A DNA stretch of 64,000 bases, taken from positions 1 through 64,000 of the forward strand of contig JBOGHW010000077.1 in the NCBI GenBank assembly GCA_050744865.1. Reading direction: 5' to 3'. The translations under genes were made by a program, and so were the position numbers. Below are positions 51,185-59,361 of this stretch, one piece after another. The notes beneath the pieces were generated by a model. The model was given only the letters and a program-made list of their open reading frames with translations, was not told the DNA's origin and did not search any database. The number at the start of each line of letters is the position of its first letter. Position 1 is the first letter of the stretch. The stretch is from JAKACA01 sp050744865. GTDB lineage: Bacteria > Actinomycetota > Acidimicrobiia > Acidimicrobiales > Bog-793.

Positions 51185-51919
51185 TCAACCCCACTCGAGC
51201 GGGCGAGGGCGCAAGCAGAAGAACAGGAAGAACGGCCGGGTCCTCAGCTGCGAGTCGGCCTCCGGGTCGGCGCCCGCCAACTCCGGCAACGGCTCAGGCT
51301 CACCGATCGACTCGATGGCAAAGCCGGCCTGTGCGATGACTCTTGTCATCTCGCCGAGCGGCCGGCGCCAGAACGTCACCTCGAAGGGCGAGCCACCGCG
51401 GCTCCAGGTCTCGGTCGCCTGTATCACGGCGAAGTAATCGCACGGGCTGTGTTCCTGCCAGTCCCAGGCTGGGTGATGTGTGGAGAACACGACTTTCCCG
51501 GTGCTGCGGAGGACCCGTCGGAACTCCCCAAAGATGCCCTCCCAGTCCCTCAGGTAGTGAACGACGAGCGATGCCACCACAATGTCCTGGCTGGCGTCGT
51601 CAACGTGACCGAGCCCGTCGTGAAGATCCCTCACGGTGACGTCTGCTCGATCCCCCACCCGCGCCTGCGCCAGGGCGGCCATCTCCGGGCTGACATCAAA
51701 AGCCCTCACTGTGGCCCCGTGCTCGACGAGCCACCAGGTGAGCGGCCCGGCGCCGCAGCCGGCCTCGAGTACGTCCTTGCCGGCCACGTCTCCCAACAGG
51801 GCGATGGTGGCCGGGCGCTCGTAGTGGGCATTGGCGGCGTTGACCTCGTTGAAGCTCGCGTAACCGGCCGCCATGGCGTCGTACTGGGCGGCGGTGCGCC
51901 GGCCGTCTTCGGTTGGCAT
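51185..51919 (-). CDS. SAM-dependent methyltransferase, class I
   Basis: A 244-residue Rossmann-fold methyltransferase. Motif I is KDVLEAGCGAGPLTWWLVEHGA, the acidic end of strand 2 appears in VRAFDVSPEMAALAQARVG, and motif IV-like DIVVASLVVHYLRD follows. The C-terminal half is similar to UbiE/COQ5-like and Methyltransf_11 proteins. Substrate unknown. The ATG at 51919 gives the usual length; the longer frame to 52462 overlaps the exporter gene. Confidence 0.85.
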   Translation of the reverse strand: MPTEDGRRTAAQYDAMAAGYASFNEVNAANAHYERPATIALLGDVAGKDVLEAGCGAGPLTWWLVEHGATVRAFDVSPEMAALAQARVGDRADVTVRDLHDGLGHVDDASQDIVVASLVVHYLRDWEGIFGEFRRVLRSTGKVVFSTHHPAWDWQEHSPCDYFAVIQATETWSRGGSPFEVTFWRRPLGEMTRVIAQAGFAIESIGEPEPLPELAGADPEADSQLRTRPFFLFFCLRPRPLEWG

Positions 51920-52026
51920 CGCCGCCTGTTCTAGCCGGGTCGACCGGGGACTCGCCGGCCGTTGCGCGGTCGGGCCTGTGCTTGAAATTAGAGCCGAGGC
52001 GACTTTGTCCTGGTTTCGACCGGCCG

Positions 52027-53517
52027 TCAGACGGCGTCTTCGGCCAGTACGAGCGGCTGTGGCGCGACGGCGACCACCTTGCCGGCGGGGCGAAGGAGGA
52101 ACAGGGACGTGACGGCAGCCAGGCCGAGCAAGGCAGCGCTCACGCCGAAGGCGGTCGTGTAGCCATGGACGAGAGCTCGCGGGATCGAACCTCCGGCATG
52201 CGCCACCAAGAAGGAGGCTGTGGCCGACGCCGCGACCGTGTTGAGCAGAGCCATGCCGAGCGAGCCGCCGACTTGCTGGGTGGCGTTCACCATGGCGCTT
52301 GCGACGCCGGCATCGTGGTCCCCCACGCCTATCAGGGCGGTGCTGCTGAGCGGGACGAAAGACAACCCCATGCCAAGGCTGACGATGATCTCGGCGGGCA
52401 GCACATGGGCAAGGTACGACGTGTCGACGCCTATCTGGGTGAACCAGACAAGCCCGGCGCAACCGAGCACCAGGCCCGTCACCATGATGGCCCGAGCACC
52501 AAGGCGAGGAAGCAGTTGGCTGGCCAGGCCGGCACCAAGGATGATGCCGGCTGAGAAGGGCAAGAAGGCGAAGCCCGTCTTGAGGGCCGAGTACCCGAGC
52601 GTCCCCTGCATGTAATACGTGAGAAACAAGAACGTCCCGAACAAAGCGATCCCCACCAGCAACGAAGCCAGGAACGAGCCACCTCGGTTCCGGTCGACGA
52701 GGACCCGCATCGGTAGGAGCGGGCTCGAGGTCCGCATCTCGCGGACGACAAAGGACACCAGCAGAACGAGGGCGGCCGCCAACAGCGACAAGGTGACCGG
52801 AGCACCCCAGCCGTCGGACTGGGCACGCGTAAACCCGTACACGAGAGCCAGCAGGCCGCCGGTGACTGCGAAGGCCCCGATTGCGTCGTACCCGCCCCGC
52901 ACCTCGGCGCGGCTCTCACGGACCTGTGACGTCGCCAAGACGGCCGCCACGATGGCGATCGGAACGTTGATCAACAGGGTCCAGCGCCAGGAGGCGTATT
53001 GGGTGAGTAGCCCACCAAGGATGAGGCCGATCGCCGCCCCACCGCCGGCGATGGCTCCGTAGACGCCGAAGGCCCGCGCCCGCTCACGCTGTTCGGTGAA
53101 AGTGACAGTGAGAAGAGACAGTGCGGCCGGTGCCATGACTGCGGCGAAGGCCCCCTGCAGCGCCCGGGCGCTGAAGAGCATGGCGGCGTTCTGGGCAAGA
53201 CCGCCCAAGGCTGACGCCCCGGCAAAGCCGAGCAGGCTGATGATGAACATCCGCTTACGACCCACGTAGTCGGCAACCCGGCCGCCCAGCAGGAGCAGAC
53301 CGCCAAAGGCGAGCGTGTATGCCGTGAGCACCCACTGCCTGTTGGCGATGGAGATATGCAACGCCCGCTGCGCCGAAGGCAGGGCGATCGTCACGACCGA
53401 GGCGTCAAGCACGATCATGAGCTGGGCGACGGCTATGACGGCGAGCGCATGGAATCGCTTGGGGTCAAGTGCTCCCGAGTCGCTCCCGGGCTCTAGTAGT
53501 TCGGTGCCTGCCGACAC
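52027..53517 (-). CDS. MFS drug exporter, DHA2 (EmrB/QacA-type, 14 segments)
   Basis: A 496-residue membrane protein with 14 hydrophobic segments. The family motif LDASVVTIALPSAQRAL (motif D1) and the loop GGRVADYVGRKRMFI (motif A) are plain. DHA2 exporters drive multidrug efflux by proton antiport. The GTG start is preceded by AGGAGG at five bases. It is transcribed divergently from a TetR gene, with two palindromes between, so it is very likely the regulator's target. Confidence 0.93.
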   Translation of the reverse strand: MSAGTELLEPGSDSGALDPKRFHALAVIAVAQLMIVLDASVVTIALPSAQRALHISIANRQWVLTAYTLAFGGLLLLGGRVADYVGRKRMFIISLLGFAGASALGGLAQNAAMLFSARALQGAFAAVMAPAALSLLTVTFTEQRERARAFGVYGAIAGGGAAIGLILGGLLTQYASWRWTLLINVPIAIVAAVLATSQVRESRAEVRGGYDAIGAFAVTGGLLALVYGFTRAQSDGWGAPVTLSLLAAALVLLVSFVVREMRTSSPLLPMRVLVDRNRGGSFLASLLVGIALFGTFLFLTYYMQGTLGYSALKTGFAFLPFSAGIILGAGLASQLLPRLGARAIMVTGLVLGCAGLVWFTQIGVDTSYLAHVLPAEIIVSLGMGLSFVPLSSTALIGVGDHDAGVASAMVNATQQVGGSLGMALLNTVAASATASFLVAHAGGSIPRALVHGYTTAFGVSAALLGLAAVTSLFLLRPAGKVVAVAPQPLVLAEDAV

Positions 53518-53538
53518 GTGATCCTCCTGGCTATAATC

Positions 53539-53552
53539 GGAACGGTGGTTCC
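53539..53552. promoter_or_regulatory. TetR operator site 1
   Basis: GGAAC-GGTG-GTTCC is an inverted repeat with five-base arms in the divergent intergenic region. It shares the GGAAC/GTTCC arms of site 2. It lies just downstream of the TATAAT at 53532-53537 on the plus strand and upstream of the ribosome site of the exporter gene. Confidence 0.6.
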
Positions 53553-53558
53553 ACTTAC

Positions 53559-53588
53559 ACTATACGGAACGATCGTTCCGTTTGTCAA
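53559..53588 (-). promoter_or_regulatory. Sigma70-like promoter of the MFS exporter
   Basis: On the minus strand TTGACA (53588-53583) and TATAGT (53564-53559) are separated by 18 bases, a near-consensus housekeeping promoter reading toward the exporter start at 53517. The perfect palindrome of site 2 fills the spacer and touches the -10 element, so bound repressor should block RNA polymerase. Confidence 0.65.
53564..53581. promoter_or_regulatory. TetR operator site 2, perfect palindrome
   Basis: ACGGAACGATCGTTCCGT is a perfect 18-base palindrome lying between the -35 and -10 elements of the exporter promoter. Arms match site 1 (GGAAC/GTTCC). This is the most probable main operator for the adjacent TetR protein. 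Confidence 0.75.
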
Positions 53589-53612
53589 CACGAGGGCGGG
53601 GAGGATCGCTCG

Positions 53613-54206
53613 GTGACCACCACCGGTGGTACGAGGCCAACCGAGCGAGGACCGCGTGCGGACTCGGTCCGCAACCGTGTGCGAATCCTCGAAGCCGCCG
53701 AAGCGGTCTTCGGCGAGGAGGGCATCTCGGTCCCGATCGACCGGGTCGCCGAACGAGCCGGCGTCGGTGTCGGGACGCTGTACCGCCACTTCCCGACCAA
53801 GGAAGCGCTTTTCGAGGCAATCGTGCTCCGGCACTTCGCGCGTCTCGTCGAACATGCCCGGGATCTGGAACAGGCGCCGGACGCTGCGGCCGCCCTGCAC
53901 GACTTTCTCGCCGAGATGGTGGAAGTAGCAACCGCCAAACGGGACTTCGCCGAAGCTCTCATCGGCGCCGGGATCGACTTGAAGGCAACAGCAGGCGAGC
54001 TGAAGGCGCAGCTTGATGCCGCGCTGGAGAGCACGTTCGCGCGGGCGCAGCGGGACGGGTCGATCCGGCCGGAGGTGTCGTTCGTCGACCTCATGGGACT
54101 GGTCGGCGGCGCATGTCTCCAAACCAGCAACCAGTTCGGCCCGGTCGGCTGCTCGCCAGCTCGGATGCTGGGTATCGTCTTTGGAGGATTGCGTACCGAG
54201 GGCTGA
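53613..54206 (+). CDS. TetR-family transcriptional regulator
   Basis: A 197-residue repressor. The N-terminal helix-turn-helix is RVRILEAAEAVFGEEGISVP followed by IDRVAERAGVGVGTLYRHFP, which is canonical. The C-terminal ligand domain resembles those with a SBT-type architecture (EALIGAGIDLKATAGELKAQ). The GTG start at 53613 has GGGGAGG about ten bases upstream. It is divergent from the DHA2 exporter and most likely represses both genes through the palindromes at 53539-53581, being released by an exported compound. Confidence 0.94.
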   Translation: MTTTGGTRPTERGPRADSVRNRVRILEAAEAVFGEEGISVPIDRVAERAGVGVGTLYRHFPTKEALFEAIVLRHFARLVEHARDLEQAPDAAAALHDFLAEMVEVATAKRDFAEALIGAGIDLKATAGELKAQLDAALESTFARAQRDGSIRPEVSFVDLMGLVGGACLQTSNQFGPVGCSPARMLGIVFGGLRTEG

Positions 54207-54341
54207 GCGTCCAGGGTTGGCCGCCCTAGATTGGAAGCCAAGGAGAACCGGATGGGCTGTGCACGCCCGACGTATCGTCGCCGAAGGGGTGCATACGGTA
54301 ATTGTCGGGCAGCGAGCCCTTCCCGGCCAGAGCGGCCGCGG

Positions 54342-55274
54342 CTACCAGGTGAAGGCTTTTGCCGGGTCGGCGATACGGAAGGTCTTGAGCGCCTGCTGGA
54401 AGCCCATGGTCACGGTGGTCGAAGGACCCGTCTCGATGATCTCCCAGGCGACGTGGCCATCGAGGATCACGACCCCGAACATCGCCGAGGTTCCTCCGTT
54501 CGCGGACGAAGCCAGCCATAGCGCCGGCAAACCCTGCACGCGAGCTGCCTTGCCCGGCGTCACCTTGCCGACGGCCGCCGGCGAAGAGTTCTGAGCGACG
54601 AAGGTCCTGAGGAAGGCATCGGCGTCCCCGGTGGGCCTGCCGACGGGGAAGGGGAAGACGCTGACCGACTCGGCGTCCTGGCCGCTCGTCGAGGAGAACG
54701 TCGTGACCGTGTACCTCCTGCCGTAGAGCGTGGCGGAAGACTGCACGCTGGCAGGGGTTACCGGAAAGCTCGCCGTGAAGGTCCACCGGCCCGCCGAGTA
54801 AACGCCAGGCGCGCTTGGCGCGGCAGGCGCCGCGGACTCGTGTGACGAGTGCCTGACAAGCAGGATGGCTCCAGCCGCCACAGCTGCCAGGGCCAGCGCC
54901 GCCACGACGACCAAGCTGAGGGTGCGGGAGTGAAGTGCGCTCGAGGTCTTCGACCGCCCGTCGCCGAGAGCGAATTCGTCCTTTGCCCGTGCCGCCCTTC
55001 GGTTCGCGTGGCCGGGCCGATCCCACGCCTTTGTCAGCTCGTCGGGTATCGCCGAGGACTTGGGCGAGCGCTGGGGTGTCGGTGCCTGCACCCGCCCAGG
55101 AGGCGGCGGAGCCGCGGCTGGCGCTCCGAGCCGGACCCCGTTCACCGCCGAACCCACTTTGTCGAGCTTTGCCCCGCAGTGCGGACACGTGCTCAGAAAC
55201 AGGACATCAGCATCGCAGCCGGGGCATCGTTGGTCGTTCTGGGGAAGGGGGTCGCGACTCGTCAACGAGGCCAC
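54342..55274 (-). CDS. Zinc-ribbon single-pass membrane protein
   Basis: A 310-residue protein. N-terminal zinc ribbon CPGC ... CPHC (about residues 17-33), a Pro/Ala-rich linker, one transmembrane segment (LVVVAALALAAVAAGAILLV, about 122-141), and an extracytoplasmic domain of about 160 residues ending FTW. The domain (GRWTFTASFPVTPASVQSSA, then TLYGRRYTVTTFSS) is of unknown function but similar in layout to other actinobacterial proteins of this type. Start GTG. Confidence 0.7.
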   Translation of the reverse strand: MASLTSRDPLPQNDQRCPGCDADVLFLSTCPHCGAKLDKVGSAVNGVRLGAPAAAPPPPGRVQAPTPQRSPKSSAIPDELTKAWDRPGHANRRAARAKDEFALGDGRSKTSSALHSRTLSLVVVAALALAAVAAGAILLVRHSSHESAAPAAPSAPGVYSAGRWTFTASFPVTPASVQSSATLYGRRYTVTTFSSTSGQDAESVSVFPFPVGRPTGDADAFLRTFVAQNSSPAAVGKVTPGKAARVQGLPALWLASSANGGTSAMFGVVILDGHVAWEIIETGPSTTVTMGFQQALKTFRIADPAKAFTW

Positions 55275-55321
55275 GTTGGCCTTATCGGCACCAGGGGTCA
55301 GCTACTTGAGCGGTATTGGCC

Positions 55322-56071
55322 TCAGTCGGTGAAGAGGAGACCCTTGAAACGAGGCAGCAATTCGATCGGAAGCGGTTCAGTGTCGATTGCCACGCGCCCG
55401 TACAGCCACAAGATCAGGTCTGAAGCAGTGGCCGTGACTCCCGGCACCGACGGGTCGTCGGTTTGCACGGCCCGAATTGTCCCCGCTGCGGTGCCGTCCG
55501 ACACGATCCAGGCGGCGTCCAGGTCCGAGCACCGCAAGGCGAGGGAACCGCCGAGCGGCTCCCGCGCCGGCTCGGCCGGGTCGTCGTCGCTCGACACGGA
55601 GAACTTCAGGAATTCGTCCACCGCGTCGGCGGCCACGGCGCTGTTGATGGAGATGTCGCTCCCGGCGGCGTGGGCGGCATCCCAGTGGTGAACAGCAGCT
55701 TCCTGGACCTGGTGGCGAAGGACGAAGGCGACGTCTTTCTGGTGGGGTGCCCACGTCCAGCACGCCGCCGCTGGCTCGGCTGTCGCGAGCACCTGGACCA
55801 GGTGCTCGGCGTTGGCCCTGCACATCGACAGCAGAGCAGAATGATCATCCGGCCTGGCGGGCCGTCGGGCCTCGCCGGGTGGCTCGACGAGCAGCTCCTC
55901 GACGATCGTCGCCCAGAACCAGTGGACCTCTGCCAGGTGCCACACCAGGTCGGCCACGCTCCAGCCGGGGCAGTGCTCGACCGGCGCCCCGAGGTTGCCC
56001 TCGGCGGCTTCGGCGAGGCTTGCACCGTGGAACCTGATCGCCTCGAGGGAGTCAAATGCTGGGATCGGCAC
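55322..56071 (-). CDS. TIGR03083-family protein (mycothiol-dependent maleylpyruvate isomerase-like)
   Basis: A 249-residue DinB-like protein. The N-terminal domain matches the mycothiol maleylpyruvate isomerase fold: VEHCPGWSVADLVWHLAEVHWFW, and HQVQEAAVHHWDA supplies the metal-binding His positions. The C-terminal part is SCP2-like in layout. Members bind mycothiol or act in redox detoxification; the actual substrate is unknown. Presence fits an organism making mycothiol. Confidence 0.8.
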   Translation of the reverse strand: MPIPAFDSLEAIRFHGASLAEAAEGNLGAPVEHCPGWSVADLVWHLAEVHWFWATIVEELLVEPPGEARRPARPDDHSALLSMCRANAEHLVQVLATAEPAAACWTWAPHQKDVAFVLRHQVQEAAVHHWDAAHAAGSDISINSAVAADAVDEFLKFSVSSDDDPAEPAREPLGGSLALRCSDLDAAWIVSDGTAAGTIRAVQTDDPSVPGVTATASDLILWLYGRVAIDTEPLPIELLPRFKGLLFTD

Positions 56072-56107
56072 GGCAGCAAGCTACCTCCTCGTGCGGGATG
56101 GCGGGAC

Positions 56108-57328
56108 CTAGAACCAGGTGTTGCACCACGGAGCCCTCGCCGTGTGGAACATCCGGTCTGCCCGGGCGACCCCGCCGGCACGCTCCTCGTCCAGCAGACC
56201 GGCATCGCGGAGCCTGGCGAACGACTCACCACCCATGTACGCAGCGCCAAGGGTGCTGGCAGGCATGGTCAAGTCAGCGCTCTCGTCGGTGACCTTGCAC
56301 GAGGCGCCGTCCGCCCCGCCCTCGATCGCCCAGCGACCAGCGGCATACCCGAGGTCGTCTACGACTTCGATGACGACACGTCCCTCGCTCTCGTATCGGC
56401 GGCCCTCGAGCGCCAGTGCCACGTCGAGCACGCGCAACCAGATGAAGTCGTAGCGCATGGTCTGCTTGACGAGCCGACCGTCCAGCAGTAGCAGCGGCAG
56501 GGGGTCGTCGACGGGACGGTCGCCCGCTTCTATCGAGACCAGCAGGTCGACCGAAGCACAGAAGTCCCACAGAGCCTGACACGCAGCCGGCGTGAGCGAC
56601 ACGAGCTCCTGCAGCTGGAGCTTGCCCCTCGGGCGCATGCCATCCCACTTCGTCTTGGTCTCGTACCTGACGTACCCCTCGAGCTTGCCGTCAGGCGAGC
56701 GGTACAGTCCGTTGCGTTCCTTGGGTGGGTCGTCGCCGGGAACCTCGACTTGATGAAGCGCCCTGTCCCACCAGTGGTCCCGGCGGCCGATCGACCCGGG
56801 TTGCCGGCGGCGCCAGGCATCGTAGACAGTCTGCGCTTCTTTGCGCATGGTCTCGCGGCCGACGAGCTCGACACTCCCCTCGCTCGGCAGCCGCCACTTG
56901 AGCGAGGCCGTGTCGACGACGTACCGAGCGGCCTGGATGGCTGGCCCATAACCGAAACGCCCGTAGATCGGCCACTCTGAAGCCACGAGGATGCCAACCG
57001 GCTCCCCGAGATCCTTCGACGCACCGAGATCGGCAGTGATCATCTCGGTCAACAGGCCCCGCCGCCTGTGGGTCGGGGCCACACTGACGTTCGTCAGGGC
57101 AGCCGCGCCTACCTCTGCGGGCCCGGGGACGGTCAGGGCCGTTCCGAACGACCGCAGAGTGCCCACGATCTTGTCGCCGTCGTAAGCAGCCCAAGTCCGC
57201 TCGAGATCGATGGCGCCTAGGAGGTACTGAGGAAAGGTGTCAGGCAGATGATGGTGGAAGCCGAGCGTCATTTGTGACACCCAGCCACCGACGTCTGATG
57301 CCGGGAGGCGGCGTACGTGACTTGGCAT
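56108..57328 (-). CDS. Eis-like GNAT N-acetyltransferase
   Basis: A 406-residue protein with tandem GNAT folds and an SCP-like C-terminal domain, as in the Eis family, which acetylates aminoglycosides and other amines in mycobacteria. The acetyl-CoA loop is VAPTHRRRGLLTEMI at about residues 85-99, and the C-terminal residue is Phe, as in Eis. The ATG at 57328 begins at MPSHVRRLPASD; the frame extends far upstream without evidence. The 182 bases between this gene and the next hold nothing I recognise. Confidence 0.85.
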   Translation of the reverse strand: MPSHVRRLPASDVGGWVSQMTLGFHHHLPDTFPQYLLGAIDLERTWAAYDGDKIVGTLRSFGTALTVPGPAEVGAAALTNVSVAPTHRRRGLLTEMITADLGASKDLGEPVGILVASEWPIYGRFGYGPAIQAARYVVDTASLKWRLPSEGSVELVGRETMRKEAQTVYDAWRRRQPGSIGRRDHWWDRALHQVEVPGDDPPKERNGLYRSPDGKLEGYVRYETKTKWDGMRPRGKLQLQELVSLTPAACQALWDFCASVDLLVSIEAGDRPVDDPLPLLLLDGRLVKQTMRYDFIWLRVLDVALALEGRRYESEGRVVIEVVDDLGYAAGRWAIEGGADGASCKVTDESADLTMPASTLGAAYMGGESFARLRDAGLLDEERAGGVARADRMFHTARAPWCNTWF

Positions 57329-57510
57329 TAGCTGGTAGTCAGGGGCACGGAGCCTGCAGGTGCAGACGCGCTCCCCTTCCCCCTTTCGTCCGGCGTGCGG
57401 CCGACCCGCACGAGTGTGTGCCTTCAGAGGCCATGCAAGATACCGGCCCAGCGGCAACAGGCCGGTCGGCTGTGCGACCGGGAGGTTCGTGTCGCTCGAG
57501 CGGTGCCCCT

Positions 57511-58362
57511 TTAGGCGGGAGGCCCGGCACTCACGCGTCGCTTGACCTCTGCCAGTCCTTCTCGACCCGGCTGCAAGCTCCACCAGCTCTCCACCCACCA
57601 GGTGGCCCCAGCCTCCGCCCAGGCGGTCGGGTCGGGCGGTGACAGTTGTACGAACTCCCCCGTGCTGTCGGCTTCGATCACGAAATCGAAGGGCTGCTCG
57701 GCCAAGCCCATCGCAGACCGGCGGGTGCGAAGCAGTGCCACGACTTCGCCGAACACCTCGATCGTGTCCGACTTGCGCTTGTCCTCGCCACTGAGAACCT
57801 GCGGCAGGAGGCCTTCCCATCGGGCTGCCCTGTCCAGCGACGGCTGGTCGGACTGGCCCCGCACGTACGCGCCCACCACCCACACAGGCGGATGAGGCAA
57901 TTGCACAGGAGGCTCGGGAGGCAGGTGGTCGGTGGGCGTCACGTCGTAGTGCTTGCCGTGGTACTCGAAAGGCTGGCCCGCCAGGAGCCCGGCGAACACC
58001 GCGAGACCCTCGTCCAGCTTCTGGACGCGAATCCGCCGTCCCTCGTCCCGCTCGAAGGCGGTCCAGCCTTCGTGCACCGCCCCGAGGCCACAGCTCAGGA
58101 TGACACGCCCACCACTCAAGCGGTCGACGGTCGCCACGCGGCTGGCCAGATCCCAGGGCTTCCACCTCGGCACCGGTGTCAGGAGGGTCCCGAGGCGGAT
58201 CCGTTCTGTCACCATTGCCGCAGCGCCGAGTGTCACCCAGGCGTCAACGCCCCAGACGGGCTCCCAGGTGAACACAGCATCCCAGCCATGTTGCTCGCCG
58301 AGGACTGCTACCTCGGTGAACTCCCTCGCATTGGCGAATGGCACCACGAATCCGAACTTCAT
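57511..58362 (-). CDS. LLM-class F420-dependent oxidoreductase (second)
   Basis: A 283-residue luciferase-like TIM-barrel protein: KFGFVVPFANAREFTEVAVL at the start, TLGAAAMVTERIRLGTLLTP, and DRLSGGRVILSCGLGAVHEG with the F420-subgroup loop. Ribosome site GGAGAGGG directly precedes the ATG. The upstream frame to 58896 is a shadow of the next gene's repeats. Substrate unknown; it is the second such enzyme in the window. Confidence 0.85.
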   Translation of the reverse strand: MKFGFVVPFANAREFTEVAVLGEQHGWDAVFTWEPVWGVDAWVTLGAAAMVTERIRLGTLLTPVPRWKPWDLASRVATVDRLSGGRVILSCGLGAVHEGWTAFERDEGRRIRVQKLDEGLAVFAGLLAGQPFEYHGKHYDVTPTDHLPPEPPVQLPHPPVWVVGAYVRGQSDQPSLDRAARWEGLLPQVLSGEDKRKSDTIEVFGEVVALLRTRRSAMGLAEQPFDFVIEADSTGEFVQLSPPDPTAWAEAGATWWVESWWSLQPGREGLAEVKRRVSAGPPA

Positions 58363-58396
58363 GCCCTCTCCCTGCGATCCAACTGCACGACAGGTC

Positions 58397-59281
58397 TTAC
58401 TGCTGCTGGTCTGGACCCTCCACCGCCTCGTCGGGCGCTTGCGGGTCCGCTTCGTCGTCGCCGGCTGGTGGCTCCGAGTATCCGTCGCCCGGAGGCGCAT
58501 CGTACCCGTAGCCGGCTTGGGGCTGGCCATATCCGCTGTCGGGAGGGGGCCCGTAGCCGGCTTGGGGCTGGCCATAGGGTGGCTGGCCGTACCCGCCGCC
58601 GGGAGGGGCACCGTAGCCGGCTTGGGGCTGGCCATAGGGTGGCTGGCCGTATCCGCCGCCGGGAGGGGCACCGTAGCCGGCTTGGGGCTGGCCATAGGGT
58701 GGCTGGCCGTACCCAGGTGCCGACGCCTGACCGTAAGGTGCCTGGCCGTACCCAGAGGCAGGCGGCTGCCCATAAGGCTGCTGCGGATACTGCCCATAGG
58801 GCGGTGGCTGGCCGTAACCCGGTGCACCGAACGGGCCCGGCGGAGTGCTCCCGAAGGTGTTCTTGCCGAACGGACCGCCACCGGCAGCGACGGCACCTAC
58901 GTACTGGGCCGAGCCGTAAGACAGGATGTATGCGAAAATGAACCCGAAGAAGAAGAGGCCGACGGCAAAGCCAGCTCCCTTCCCAAAGCTCTTAGCCAGG
59001 TCGTTGGCGATTATGACAGCAACGACTATCACGACGATAAAGCCGAGGAGCGGGATGATGCCAAGGACGAACAGCAGGAAGAACCAGCCTGGCCGCCCGA
59101 TGATCTTCATGAGGATATAGGCGTTGTAGATGGGCACGAACGCCGCCCAGCCCGGCTGGCCAGCCTTCTTGAAGAACCCGTACGAGCCAAGGCTGACGAG
59201 TACGTAAACGACCAGGTCGAATACCAGCAGATTGCCCTGCAAGACACCCGCTTCCCCAAGCACTCCCGACATAGAACCCAC
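58397..59281 (-). CDS. DUF5684-like membrane protein with Pro/Gly/Tyr repeat tail
   Basis: A 294-residue protein. N-terminal half: four hydrophobic segments with the DUF5684-type pattern (KKAGQPGWAAFVPIYNAYIL, then IIGRPGWFFLLFVLGIIPLL). The C-terminal half is low complexity, built of 15-20 residue units of the YGQPPYGQPQAGYGAPPGGG type, and ends acidic. The GTG at 59281 has GGGAGG seven bases upstream; the ATG at 59272 is the alternative. Role unknown; repeat tails of this type are thought to interact with the wall or other proteins. Confidence 0.75.
   Translation of the reverse strand: MGSMSGVLGEAGVLQGNLLVFDLVVYVLVSLGSYGFFKKAGQPGWAAFVPIYNAYILMKIIGRPGWFFLLFVLGIIPLLGFIVVIVVAVIIANDLAKSFGKGAGFAVGLFFFGFIFAYILSYGSAQYVGAVAAGGGPFGKNTFGSTPPGPFGAPGYGQPPPYGQYPQQPYGQPPASGYGQAPYGQASAPGYGQPPYGQPQAGYGAPPGGGYGQPPYGQPQAGYGAPPGGGYGQPPYGQPQAGYGPPPDSGYGQPQAGYGYDAPPGDGYSEPPAGDDEADPQAPDEAVEGPDQQQ
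58516..58714. repeat. Tandem 60-base repeat inside the membrane protein gene
   Basis: Units at 58561-58620 and 58621-58680 are nearly identical. A partial copy lies at 58681-58714, and a 45-base shortened unit at 58516-58560. All lengths are multiples of three, so copy-number change stays in frame and alters only the length of the repeat tail. Confidence 0.85.
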
Positions 59282-59361
59282 CGCGATGCCTCCCGTCCGG
59301 CACTCATGGACACCGCCCTGTCGAACGGCGCCGGCGCCTGTGCGGCGTCATTCTTGCAGGG

